A DNA stretch of 64,000 nucleotides from Rhynchosporium graminicola (GCA_900074885.1 FJUW01000001.1:992001-1056000), one strand, 5' to 3'; counted from the first letter of the stretch, positions 36,101-48,320 are shown. The notes: generated by a model not told the origin, from the sequence alone. Numbers and translations are program-made.

Positions 36101-37269
36101 GTCGGCAATCCATGACTTGCAGGTGTATGTCGACTCAACTAGCAACAGTATTAGCAGTCATCCCAGTCAGTATTTCCGGCGATCCGATCACCCAGACATG
36201 GTTGATTGGAGGTGGGGTGCTTTCCCTAGGACTACTGGGCTGCTCGATACGCTAAGTGGTGTTGTTGGTACGCATGACAGATATGAAGGTGATGCTTCGA
36301 TTGCGAGAGTCATTCATACATTTTCAACACTCGTCGATGTTGAGCTGATAAGATGTAGGAAATGTGTATATGTCGACGTCTTCGAGATGCATAGATATGA
36401 AATGACTTTACAATCTTGCGATAACAGAGGGCGGTCTGACTCAGATTAACGTTGCTCCACATTCACAGGCTTTCTACACTGCCTTATACTCTATTGATCA
36501 CGATTCAGAATCTTTCTCTCGACCCCCTGCTCCGGTCTCATCGCTCTAGGTTCATAACCTTTTCGTCCATCTGATGTTCAACCGCTCGGCTGAGAACAAT
36601 AGAGGCGTCTTGAATGACGAAGTCTTGAGATCTTTCTTCGCTGTTACCGGAACACCGGGAACTTCAACCACAACAGAGGCCAGGAACGTATTCCAGATAG
36701 CTAATATAAGAGACCAACATCGTAACCTATAAAACATTAGTGTGAACATCTATACTACTACCGACGACCGTATGCGTCTTGGAATTAGGTGGATAGGATG
36801 GGACCAATGATCGGAGTGTTGGTCGGACTTTTGGTTCTGGATGTGTTTCCTGTTACGTGTTTGTGTCAAGGCTAGGGAAGGAGTAGCGAGTTTGTCAAAC
36901 CATTTGGCTATACCTTGTCTATTATCGAGGATGGTATTCCTATTATCAAGGATATTTGAGGACAAGTCAAGTTGTATTTGGTGTCAAGCGTGTGGTTACT
37001 ACAATACAAAACTTAAACTTAACTCCTTCCCACTTTCTCTTTAATCATTCCACAGGTCATCCGACATTTCCTCAACATGATTCCCCACCGGGAAGTACCC
37101 TCAATCTTGTAATCCTTCAAGATCGCATTCAAGTCGCGCTGTTCTTACGGAAGAGGTGTATTCTTGTTCTAATATCCGTAAACCAGTCTTTCAATCTGAC
37201 CTACATCCTTGAAATCTTAGCCACAGGACCCCATCTTGGAATTCAAGTTCTCAATACTGACCCTCTGAA

Positions 37270-37643
37270 ATCCCCTATCTAGAGACCTTCCTCGTAACAT
37301 TCACCAAGCCCCGGGAATCGATCACGTCATTCCAAGCCTCCTGCTCCGATCTCCTGAAATACGGAGCAGCTTATGAAAATGGAAATCTCCAATCTCGCAG
37401 GTCCCTCCTGGAACACCCTTAACAGAACGTGTCAAACATCAAATCCTATCAATGAAACCAGGTAGCCTCCCACGAGTTTCAGGACACTCAATCTCGTCAT
37501 TCCCCGACTTTCATCCCTTCCTCCCCGTTTGGCTAGATACTAGAGACGACACCCACCGAGAGGAGCCTCTTCCTTGGCAGTACATTCTTTTGTACAAGCC
37601 AGTCACACAAAAAGGTCCGTCTCTGGCGCTGGTGAGACAATAA
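37270..37643 (+). pseudogene. Possible decayed coding sequence, family not recognised
   Basis: Two adjacent plus-strand frames read like protein: about 37275-37400 (ETFLVTFTKPRESITSFQAS..., SDLLKYGAAYENG) and, after a shift near 37400, about 37400-37641 (VPPGTPLTERVKHQILSMKP, PDFHPFLPVWLDTRDD). The second ends at a stop at 37643. No start codon or good splice pair joins them cleanly to anything upstream. It may be the 3' remnant of an inactivated gene, or an uncalled intron at the AG-GT near 37400. I do not recognise the family. Confidence 0.25.
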
Positions 37644-40320
37644 ACCGTAAGCTGCAAGTGACGCGCAAGACTTTAATGTTGCCAATGCAGTTTATCACAG
37701 CACAGATTGGTCGGAATTACAGGAGAGGCTATTTCCTGGTCTGTCGATACCTCTTTAAAGAATGCCGAGTTCTGAAGCATTACCTATGCCGGATCTTAGG
37801 AGGGTTGCGCCGAGATGTGTGTTGGGGATGTGGTGGAGGATGGAGATGGAGTGGTGGAGATCAATCGCACTTGTCTTTATGACTATATTCACTATGTGTA
37901 CAAAACCAAAGAGCGCTTCAGTCTTGGCAAGCAAGGTATATTAAAACGCAAGAAAACCAATCTTAGCTTCACTAAACTCCCTCTGACGTGACCGGATCAC
38001 CTGTACGAGAATAAACAAGCACGAGCCGCACTAAAAGGATATTAGTCAGAACTTTGAATTAGCCTACTGGATCACGATACTCGCTTATCCTTCCAGTCTG
38101 ATAACTCCAATCTACTGTCAAGTAAAGCCATATTTCAAATGGTGGATAGTAAATTTTAAACGTGACATTGCGAGCAGCATGCTCCCTTCGCATTCAAGTA
38201 GGATTTTCGAAATTGGCCCTTTACCCTCATTCTTGTCTGGCTGAAGAAATGGTAAACCCTCATGGGACCCTCATGGGGATTCCCACCGAGTTTTGGAGGA
38301 ACGGAAATTTCAGGAAGATAGAAGAAGGCGTCCAGATGTTGGCTAGAAAGCTTGTACACTGACCAGCCAGAGCTACCGCCAATCCACCAACATGACAACC
38401 CATGGCTCGCTCTCTTACAACCATCTTGGCTGATGAGGCATCATCTCTCCAAATCTTCTTGCTCTGCTATGGCACAGTATCATATGCTCACTGTGTCGAG
38501 TTTGATTTTGCAGTCGTCGCTCACCACTACCAGTGGCCCCACTAAAACCTCGCTTCGCTTAACCCAAACATATAACCAAATAACACAACCCATACCATCG
38601 AACAGCAGCGGCAGCCACTCTATGGCAGAGTGGTCAGGGCAAACTGTGTTCAAGTGGGAGGAGATCTTACGGATCATTGCGTGGATCGATGGCGAAGGGT
38701 CGACAACTGTAGACCGACAACTGTAAACGAAAAAGTAGAATCCCTAGACGGAGGGGTTTTCTTCTCCTTCGGGAGTTTCTTTTTGCCTTTAGAGATTTTT
38801 TTCGGTCGGGTACTTTTTGGTCTCTCGCTGATAAAAATCTCAAGAGGTTACATTGTGCGTTAAGTTTTGTCGTTCTGAGGAAGCATCGCTGTCTAAGCCC
38901 TTTTGTTTTTATTTTTCTTATGGTTTTTAAGATGTGGGGCAAATCTATATTTTGTTGAGGGCACATGTGGACCTTAGAGTGCGGCTAGGAAGATCCAGTA
39001 TACATGTCAAGGTAGTACAGTCCTCCAGATCTCTATCATGACATCTTAATCGCATAAAATCCTTCCCCCCAGACGACTCCGCTCTCTCTGTCATAGATGC
39101 GTTCAATAGACGTCTCAATGGAAATCCGTGTGGATATCGAAGGAAAGCTGCCGATCATCCTGGTTAAATTGAAAGCTACACAACAAGCTCTTAACTCACT
39201 TGTTTGAGACTACCCTTGAGAGACACGACACGATAACGTCCCAGTTGTATGATCAGGCTATTTCTGTGATTGTAGCGTGGAGAAGAACCTTGCATGAGAA
39301 TCAGTCCTACCAGCAGCTGATACTATCATTGACGAATGAACAGTGTTATCTTTCGCCATTGCTGGACGTTGGTTGATCAAAGGCCTAGCCCTATCGTCGT
39401 ATCTTTCAGATTCCAAGGGATTGCGAGCTCGGGGGCACAAAAAGCTAAGTTTATCAGCAGCAAATTGGATCAAATTAGTTGATTAGTGGGACGAACTTTG
39501 TGATCTAATGTCACTTTCCAAACAATCTACAGCAATTCCAAAATGCGCGCATTGATATTATTTGCGTGCTTCCTTTGCCATTATTGATATTGCGAGCAGA
39601 TGACTCGCTTAGCAATTAAACCCTGGTAAAACAACCGGCTTGGTGGAAAATTGGCATATTCTTGGTTTCAAAGTGTTGGTTTCAAAGTCCTTCAACTGAT
39701 ACAATTTGTACAGAAGCACCTCTTGCGAATTTAACGTGTATTGAGCGTTTCTAGACTGGTCCTTGGTGGAGTTGCGAATTAATCTCTACGTGAGGACTCC
39801 CAGCAATACGCCTGGGCAGTATTTCTGCATTGCAATATGTCGCCACTTTTTCCATAATAGATCGTGGCACGCCTTATCTGTTCTGCGCAACAACATGACA
39901 GAGAGGAAACCCATTTCGAATCGTTGGACATTCGCTCGAAAAAGGCCGTCGATTGGCAGGAGGACTTGCCACATGTATGTACTTCTAGTGCCGAGATATA
40001 CTAGTCGTATGGCTGTGCGAGCCGCGTCTTCGAAAGACTGATCTAGCTTTCAAAAAATATATTGAGAGGCTCAAGGCTTCTAGTTCTGCAATATTTGACC
40101 GGATTGATAATCAGTTCGCAAGAGTTAATGTACCCCTGCAAATCACGCTAACCACAATCGGATTTTAGGTACATATTTTCAGCATATATTTTCAGTAACC
40201 AACAACGTCTCACCACCATCAGTAACACATCATCCACTGAATCTTAATAAAGCGGCTTCAATTGATTAAATAGAAGATTGCATTGTCACTTCTATACCAA
40301 ACTCACGATAATTACCAATA

Positions 40321-41689
40321 ATGTGGCTCATCGAAGCATTCTTCAACGCCCCACCTATCTCCAGGTACCCGAAAGCGCCCACTGAGGCCGATACACATAC
40401 AGCTAACACAGCTTAGAACTCTCGCCACCACATCCTTCGTCTTCTCCTTGCTCCTGTACACCGGCGTCTTAAACTACAGTCTCTTCTTCCTCTCACTATC
40501 GAGGCTTATCCAGCTTCCTCCTGAGATCTGGCGGCTAGTCACTTCTCTCCTCATAACGGGAGGAGGACTAAGTCTTCTGTTCGATGTATACTTCCGTAAG
40601 TCGTAGAAATCTTGAAGTTTGAGGGCTGAAATGTGGAGCTGTAATTGATGCTTATGATATAGTCTTTGTCTATGGTTGTAAACTTGAGATCGCCTCGCCT
40701 CGATTCTCGCAAAGGGCAGACTATGCGACATATCTGGGGTTCGTTTGTGGAACTATCTTGGTAAGTCGGGTTTCATTCAGGATATTTGGAAGTTCTAGCA
40801 CCATTGCATTCCCTTCTACACTTAATTCGGAGCTCAAAGCCAGCCTATGTCGGAGTCACGTGATTACAGACCCCTTGAGTTAACTACAAATACTCCCTAA
40901 TCTCATGAAAGATGTCAAAAGCAGAAATTCTAACACCTGACAGACACTCAACCTTATTCCCACAGTCTCTGGGCATGCCCTCGCCTCTCCCCTCGCCATG
41001 TCCCTCATCACCACCTCCGTCCGAGACACATGGTATGTATAGGGTGCCTAGTTTATCCCTTCTAATGTCTCACGAATCTCTTGAGAATATGTACTCTTCT
41101 GTCCTTATTAATGCTCAATTTGGCATTGCTAACCCACATTTCGTCTAGGGACGTTCCCATAACACTCTTCATCGTCACAATGCCCTGCCAATATCTCCCC
41201 TACGCCTTCCTCCTCCTAACACTCGTTCTCTCCGGTCCCCAAGCCGCCCTGATTCAAGCTACCGGCCTAGCCGCAGCGCACTTATACGATCTCCTAAGTG
41301 GCATCTACCCCAGTTCAGGGATAGAGAATAGCTATATTCAGACGCCGAAATGGATGACGAAAATATGTGGTACGCAAGATGTAGTCGTAAGACCTTATGG
41401 GACGGCATCGTCGATGGGCGTGCCGACGAAAAAGGCTTGGGGTATTGATTTGTCGTGGAAAAGGTTTGGGCCTGGGAGGACGTTGGGTGGTGAGGGTGAG
41501 GGCGAGGGAGAGGATGAGACAAGATTAAAGGGCTTGATGTTAGCTGCTATTGTTATGGGATGTTTTCTTGTCGTTTGTGCGGTCTTGGGATATACATTTG
41601 TGTATGGACTTCCTTGGTGGGTGTCTGGCGTGGAAGGCGGTCAGATCACAGGCACAACGCATACTGGGGAAGGAAAAGACATTCCCTAA
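40321..41689 (+). CDS. Derlin (DER1-like rhomboid pseudoprotease)
   Basis: Five exons (40321-40364, 40417-40595, 40663-40760, 40944-41032, 41149-41689) encode about 316 residues. The derlin signature is clear: N-terminal FFNAPPISRTLATTSF, FPPEIWRLVT-type segment (here LPPEIWRLVTSLL), FDVYFLFVYGCKLE, SPRFSQRADYATYLGF and a later YLPYAFLLLTLVLSGPQAAL with AAHLYDLL. Derlins are catalytically dead rhomboids of the ER membrane that help retrotranslocate misfolded proteins. Beyond the usual fold, the last 100 residues contain a Gly/Glu-rich linker (GGEGEGEGEDE) and an extra hydrophobic helix (GLMLAAIVMGCFLVVCAVLG), unlike short DER1. DER1 versus DFM1 type is not decided. Convergent with the CorA-like gene, 110 bp between stop codons. 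Confidence 0.88.
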
Positions 41690-41799
41690 CCTCCAGCATG
41701 TAGAATATTTTGAACCTAATCGTAAAAGACTGCAAACGGGAGAGCGGCGTGTAAGAAAGAGACTATCAACTGCAAGATTATCAAAGCTTCAAGGAACCC

Positions 41800-44700
41800 T
41801 CAAACAAGACTCCGTAGAGGTATATCTTCCCCGTCACTCCAGGGCCTGAGCCTCCGTCTCTTTTCATTTGCACTACCAGTATGACTTTCATCAGCACTAT
41901 CGAGTGGTAATCCCGTTGAGCTACCCGCAGTGGATGAGATTTTCTTCTCAATCTTGGTTCGAATGCCACTCGCGGTACCATCTGACAGACTCTTCCCCCT
42001 CCCTGCTCTCGATACCGTCCTTCCAGTAGCACCACTATTTTCACTCTCGATTCTCATCCTGTCCATTTCTTTCGCTTTGTCCCATTCCTTCTTTAATTTT
42101 GCTCTCTCCTTCCTCCCATATATCCAACTCACGGCCTCGATTTTCCACCCGTTTAAACCATCACTCTGGTGGCCCTTCGACCATTCCTTCTGCCTGATAA
42201 GATTGCCGGCATTACGTTGGCACGTGTGCCAGATATATCGGGCATAGGAGTACTCGTAAATAAGCGCCCAGGAGACAGTTCCGATGAAATAGAACGGGCT
42301 TCGTATCAAAGTGCCGAAAGCGAGAGTAAGCGAGATTATGATGACACCTAGAGATATGGGGACTTTCGAACACGTAAGCTCAAGCACAGATGACTATGTA
42401 TAGGTGTATATGGGAGATTTATATAGAGAAGGAACAGGGCTCACAAAGCAACTTGAAAATGTGACTCAGACTCATATTCGGATTGCCGTCCTTATCCGCA
42501 AAGTCTTTTGCGTTCATCCCGAAAACCGAGCTCATAAACGACAATGGCAAGAAAACGATCGTGACAATAGTGAATAGCATGATAGATCTTCCCTGGGTGA
42601 CACTTTCGTCCGCGCGCTTCAGGGCATACTTCGCTTCGATAATACTCGCTTGCTGTTGCTTGAGTCCCAGTAGATCTTTGAGCTACTTGTAGTTAGGAAT
42701 GAGTATAATCGAGAATTAGTAAGGAAGAAGTACTTGCTCCGAGACATAGACCGTGCTATGCTCTAATTTCTGCAACTCTGCGAGACGGCTGGAAATCTCG
42801 TGGCTGACATCTTGAGCGAGCTGAATGGTGCTCTCTGGAACAGATGACTTGTCGAAATAGTCCGAGCTCTGACAGCTTGAGTCAGCTGCACCATCTGCCG
42901 TATTGAGTCTATCAGGGTTGTGTAACTTGGTTCCAGCTGCCTGTTCATTGCTCATAATTGGATCAAGGGCTGCTACAGTTGCTGGGGAGGACCCATTCAG
43001 CTGAGTGGCCATCCCGTTCGCAGCAGTCGTAGAAGGTACAGCGTCTTTATTATTCCCTACTCTGAAGCGCTCCTCAAACATTTGCCGCATCATTTCCATA
43101 ACATCCAACATCTTCATTTCTGTCGTCTTCTTCTTCTCTTCCTTCTCCTTCAGATTCTTCAGATGAGTAGTGAATTGACCAAGGACATGGAGTTGTTCTG
43201 TGAAGATGTGGGACATCATGCGTAGCTCTTCAATTATATCATGCGTCTCTCGTAGCAGTTCACCATCGGGATTGATATTTAGATACTTGCGGGCGGTAGC
43301 CTCGAAGTCGGCTTGATGATGGTCGCTAGAGCTGAGTTTGTTGAGCTGTCGCCAAAATGATTCGAAGGAGATGCATTTCATTCCGGACTAAAATATGCGA
43401 ATCAGACATCAGATTATGGATAAAGTGGTTAAGACTGCTTACAACGTGACTCAAGGCGTTTGAGAAGATATCAAGAATTTCTGGTCGCTCGTCGACGGGT
43501 TTCGTTCGATCGAAGAACACTGTCGAACACTGATTGATGATCAATAGAGCCATATCGTAGACTGATTGGATCTCTCCTTCCCGAAGGTGATCAAGTCGTG
43601 CTCGGATACCTTTGTGAACGCCTGACCAATCGGGCTTATTTCGTCCCCATCGTCTTGGGAAGCTAGAGATTATAGTGTCTGATAGATTAGCATCTCTTTG
43701 AATAAGAAGTTTCAATAGCTTACTATCATCCAAGATATACAGCCAGAGTTGATCGACCATTATAATGCGGGAAGTCCTTGAAATATTTCTGCCTCGTTTC
43801 GTCTCTCGGTAGACTACCTGATCCTCGTCTCGTCCATCTGTATTCTGGAGCTTCCAGTAATACGACTGATCCAGTGTCCTTCTCGCATGAAGAGGGGGAT
43901 TCTTATGCAAATGGTCTCGGAGGATCCTAACATCAGGTTCTATATCCAGGGCATCGTAGATTTTTGCAATCTGCAGCAGATACTCTCCAAGGGTTCCTCG
44001 TTTCTTGTCCCCCATCGTCTTTGGCGGATTTGCTTTTTGCTTCGCTAAGTCGTCTGAGGATAGAAAATACGTCAATTGTCGAGCGTGCTTGAGATAAAGT
44101 TCTTCAGCAGATTTTGCCAGCTCTTCTCGCAGGCTCTCGGTCACGTGTGGTCGGTCGCGATGGTATTCATCAGTCACCTCTTTCATGATGTCAGTCATCT
44201 TCTTCCTTCTTCGATGCGTTTCCCAATGTAAGTATGGCATCTATTGAATAATTAGTGAAGTTGCGAGCCTGCAGACTATTCCCAAAGAAGAAAAACATAC
44301 AAAAATCACAAAGTTTTTGCTTCCGGTAATGGGCTCTGAGGTGCTAGCTGTGTCTTTTTGCGTCAGGGACCAGCCTTGACCAAGAAATTGAAGCTTACCT
44401 GGAGTAATCAGAGAGCAGTGTGATCTCATGTGTCGAGCATGTACTGGATCCTGTTGTGAAAAGTCAAACGTCAATGTACAATAGAAATGAATGATGTTAA
44501 GACAGAAGAGTTTGCAATAAAGAAAGGTCTCTTCCATATTTAGGTGACTTACGTATACACCGCCATGCTGTAAGCTAGTCCAGAACTGGCGACAGAGTAG
44601 ATTTGACGACTTTTTACAGTAGTTGTCATGTTGCCGGTAGTTGAACTCCCCGGGTGTGGGCTCATCATGATATCTCGCGATAGCCTCCTGGTGCCGGTGT

Positions 44701-45817
44701 AAGTAAGAAGTGTTAGACAATTACAAGAAATTTTTAGCATACCTCGATCCTGTGTACGGACTTGTGGTAAGCAAATGTTTGTCAAAAGTTGACTTGGAAA
44801 GGGCGTAAGACAAAATTTTAAGAGAAAGAAGAATAGGACACAGACGTCACCACTACGTACCAGTGCATGTTATTTGCAGGGAAATGGAAATATCGAATTG
44901 TGTTTGGCTCGCACGCCTTAGTCAATGGATTCCGATTACCTGCAAGAAGTACCTCTTTAAGTGGATATCTATCTGTATCATAACTCATGTACGAAGAGGG
45001 ACACGTATCCGGTTGTCGCAAAGTGAGTTTGTGAACGCTGATCCCATAGCTATCTTCGGGAAGCTTAAAATCGCGACTTGTGTCAACGGTTGCTTGACGT
45101 TCCAGTTTTGGCTTCACAATGATTTCCTCTTTCGGCTTAAATCGGTTTGTTACCTTTTCGATCAGATGAGTCAATGGGTCTTTGATGAGGGCGGCGGCAT
45201 CCGCATCGGCTTTTTTTGCATCTTCTAATATTTTCGGCAGAGGAGGCTCATGTGGCATTGTCCAGCTTGATACGGCTCGAAGAATGTTTTTCTCTATGCG
45301 GATACGCCGATCACCGTGCTCTTTCGACTCAATCTTTTTGGACGCTACCAGCTTCGCAACTCGAGGCTCGATGTCGCTGACATTATCTTCGCATGTTTTC
45401 CTCGCATATCTTCTCCACTTGGTCAATGTTAGTAGATCTTCGGGTATTTTTCATGAAGCAATGGTTTAACATCGAGTTGAATAACTGGATTGCGACTTAT
45501 TGTTTCCCACATACCATAGCCTGCCTGTACTTAAACAGCTCGATATCAGGTTCGTTTCGCTTTGTAGTCTCGAAACCTTCCCTGAGCTTCCGAATTCTCG
45601 TGATCTCGCGATCAATTCGTCCCCTCTGATCACGCTTGCCGGGTTCTGCAGGCTTTTCATACTCGGCTTGCAGTCTTGGACGTTCGGCGTAGCGTCGTCG
45701 AAAATAATTCACAAGACATTCGTCCTTGAGTTGCTCGGGAATTTCATCGGGTACAAAGTCCTCACCTGTGTAGGCTTCGGCTGGAACCACATTTATCTCC
45801 GGGGTATTGGATGCCAT
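41800..45817 (-). CDS. CorA-like magnesium-transporter-domain protein with large N-terminal region
   Basis: Ten exons on the minus strand: 45515-45817, 44861-45417, 44743-44749 (7 nt), 44553-44687, 44399-44450, 44301-44347, 43443-44240, 42734-43387, 42445-42682, 41800-42362; the frame holds through all of them and gives about 1117 residues from MASNTPEINVV. The C-terminal third has the CorA arrangement: a coiled-coil stretch (EEKKKTTEMKMLDVMEMMRQ), QVLKDLLGLKQQQ, then the first helix SIMLFTIVTIVFLPLSFMSS closing on the GMN selectivity motif (about residues 906-908), then a second helix FPISLGVIIISLTLAFGTLI. The N-terminal 600 residues include the tract NNMHWIEEAIARYH common in fungal CorA-like proteins; no ankyrin repeats are visible. 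Such fungal proteins are presumed Mg2+ channels or CorA-derived membrane proteins of unknown role. The C-terminal tail is basic and Ser-rich. Confidence 0.87.
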
Positions 45818-46748
45818 GCCGTGCGATATTGTGACCGAACACAATCGCACCAGAGCAGCCTTCGGGGCCAGCTCATTTATCAACCTCTCGCTCTTTCAGC
45901 CCCAGCTAAAAGATGTTCCCGATCTCCCCTAAGCTCCCCATGAAGCTGCTAACCAAAGCAGATAAGACAGAAGTGCGGCTCATCTAACTAAATGGGCACA
46001 CCCCAAGCAGACGTTCCGCTCGAGGATCAAATCTATTGACGAATGAATGTTGATGCTCACCCACCAATATTTCTAATCCTTGAAGGCATGGGCATCAAAT
46101 AAATATGTGACAGGTTCGATTGGCGAGAGCATACTGCGGTCACGACTGCATTTGACCTCTTTGGGGGGCCGAATGCACTGCATCTTCAGCTGGTCGCCCG
46201 TTCCAGTGATACGCTGTGCCGCTTTTTGGAAGCCTGGAAGGGGTAAAAGGAAACTAGCTCGGAGCAGCCGATGCAATGATCAGACGAAATCAAAGACACT
46301 TTCGCCAAACGAATTCCCTTGGCTATTTGAGTCCGAAAATTGACGGCAGATGTTCTTGTCGATCATAGAGGAGAAGAGGGAAAGAAAGGCAGTCGACAAG
46401 GTTACCAAACAGGCATAGCGCCAATTAGCCGAAAGTGTCATGCCCGAGGCTGGGTGCCTCCGCATGTGAATGAAGGAGGCTGCGACATTTTATCTACGAT
46501 GACTTCAAGGCCCATCTTACAAAATCTACACGATTCTCTCGAGTTCAGGACAATTCTTGACGGCGGTCACTCAATCCAGTCTTGATTTCGAGGAGCAGGA
46601 ATCCTTAACCAGATACCGTGGGAGTCTGGCTATCATCGGAAGAGTCAACAGGTTTCTTTTTATTTCGGCCTTTTAGTTTTCGTTCAATGTCCCTCCCGTG
46701 CTCACCGATCGGTGCGCGTCTGGTTTAAATCTAGCAGAGTAAAACCAA
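45818..46748. other. Intergenic between divergent genes, with duplicated segment
   Basis: Upstream of both the CorA-like gene (minus) and the 2EXR-type gene (plus). Its part from about 46340 to 46465 contains, on the minus strand, a degraded relative of the small membrane ORF at 47902-48171 (shared LSAxxRYAxLVxL and C-x-QF spacing; DNA match at 46412-46440 versus 47999-48027). Confidence 0.5.
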
Positions 46749-47697
46749 ATGACCACCTTTGCCCTCTTTCCCCGACTTGCAACCGAACTCAGGGCACAAA
46801 TTTGGGGTCTTGCAGTAGAGGATCGAGTCATCAGGATCAAGGAAAATACACATTCGTTCTTCTCAGCTACACCCGCCCCGGCCGTTACAAGGGCATGTCG
46901 TGAATCTCGTGCATGCTGCAGCTATCAGAAAAGTACGGCTTTCGATTTGTGCAAAGCCATGCAACCCAGACAACCCTATATCTGGGTGAACTTTGATCAC
47001 GATATCATCCACATTCGTGCCGATCCACTTTGGTATTTTGAGGTTGTTAGAGCAAATGAAGTGAAGCATTTAAGGATCGAACTTGTCGACGAAGAAGGGA
47101 AAGAAATCAAGGGCGATTGGTACGGTCAAGGTCCTACAACTGAGTATCCACTTTCATACCAATATGAAATGCTCGACTTCCCCGAGCTGGAAAGTGTCGA
47201 TCTTTTGGTTCCCGACAAATTATGCGATTACACTAGATCTATCGAGGAAACGGACTTTGGACCATGCTCGAAGAAGAATGTGAGGATCGCCAGCATTCAT
47301 ACTGGGGTAAGCATGTAGTTGTCCAATATTCTGTTTTTAACTGAGCATTCCAATGACGATACTAGCCAAATATGGTCTATAACTAACGAATGGTATACTC
47401 AACTAGGAATGGATTGACGAGGAGACATGCATGGCATATTGGGATCATATCGACTCCTCTGGTGGAGAACGTCTCGACGATATGACGCGGGTGGTACATG
47501 ACGAAGACGGAACGGTTGAGGAGAGGTTGGCGGCCATCCAAAGGCTTGAGATGCCACGGCCAAGGATAAACTTAGATTTACAAGTAGCCAGGTCTTGGTT
47601 TCTCACAAACGAGTATGGAAACACTGGTAGGGAAGCGCTGAAGTCACTGCTAGAATGGACGATCGGGTGTTGCTTCGTTCAGACGAAGGCGATATGA
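46749..47697 (+). CDS. 2EXR-domain-type protein
   Basis: Two exons (46749-47306 and 47407-47697, intron 47307-47406) encode about 282 residues. The N-terminus FALFPRLATELRAQIWGLAV is the F-P-x-L-P-x-E-L-R-x-x-I-W pattern of the fungal 2EXR family, followed by PAVTRACRESR and VNFDHDIIHIRAD, then an LRIELVDEEGKEI strand region. This family is expanded in plant-associated and soil ascomycetes and has no established biochemical function. The second exon (EWIDEETCMAYWD...) completes the usual length of 250-300 residues. A truncated second copy lies downstream at about 48321-48846, so this gene is the intact member of a local duplication. Confidence 0.8.
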
Positions 47698-47901
47698 TGT
47701 GAGAATCGATGTGGGAAGAAAAATCACTCGAGAAGAAAATAATATAGATGAATCATGAGTGGATTAATAGCACTCTTCGCGATACGTGTGTAAACAAATT
47801 TGGCATGATGTGGTAGACTGTAAAGGAATCTACAAATCATAGCTTCTGCATATGTGACTGAAGGTGTCCGCATATATCACTCCTACGAGACATCAGAGTC
47901 T

Positions 47902-48171
47902 CTATACATTCATAGTTTCATGTATCAAAAATTGAGGGCAGAGATTCTCGTTCGAACTGGAGGTAGTCAGAATGGAGTTTGGAAGAAGTACTAGCAGGGC
48001 ATAGCGCAAAATAGCCGAAAGCGACAAAACACCAACAATCCTGATCTCGTGTGCCATTTCAAAACATGATAATCCCAAGCTGCCAAGCAGGATCACGACC
48101 AGTATGACCACCTTCCACCTCTTACCTCGCCCAAGTCCCAAGATCCGAACCTTAATGTGGAAACTCGCCAT
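47902..48171 (-). CDS. Putative small membrane protein (89 residues), possibly relic
   Basis: Open from the ATG at 48171 to 47902: MASFHIKVRILGLGRGKRWK followed by VVILVVILLGSLGLSCFEMA and ILRYALLVLLPNSIL, two hydrophobic helices after a basic N-terminus. A diverged copy of the second helix region lies on the same strand before the intact 2EXR gene (about 46340-46440). Duplicate presence suggests the ORF was once under constraint or simply travelled with the duplication. Function unknown; it could be non-coding duplicate DNA. Confidence 0.3.
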   Translation of the reverse strand: MASFHIKVRILGLGRGKRWKVVILVVILLGSLGLSCFEMAHEIRIVGVLSLSAILRYALLVLLPNSILTTSSSNENLCPQFLIHETMNV

Positions 48172-48320
48172 AAAGATCGAGTAATTAAGATCTCACGACT
48201 ATCCGATGAAAACGCCTTCTAGTCAACCACACCTGTGCCCGGCATCCTCCATGTATGCCATGTCATGAGTCTGTCACATGTAAGTACAATAAATGTACCA
48301 CATCCAACAATGGCGATAAC

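Larger units (their letters stand above)
31906..40320. other. 8.4-kb gene-poor region
   Basis: Between the G-alpha and derlin genes I find no convincing gene. The first 1.3 kb has TGGATGGA and TA repeats; 33900-34200 is AT-rich; CTAC repeats recur near 33901-33929. Weak coding-like traces are at 36127-36255 (plus, 42 codons, hydrophobic end) and 37270-37643 (see separate entry). Base composition is not obviously collapsed, so strong repeat-induced point mutation is not evident by eye. Non-coding RNA genes could be present but cannot be recognised here. Confidence 0.5.

Noticed and set aside
38352..38726. 124-codon open frame on the plus strand
   Set aside because: No recognisable family, no start context or introns; probably random.
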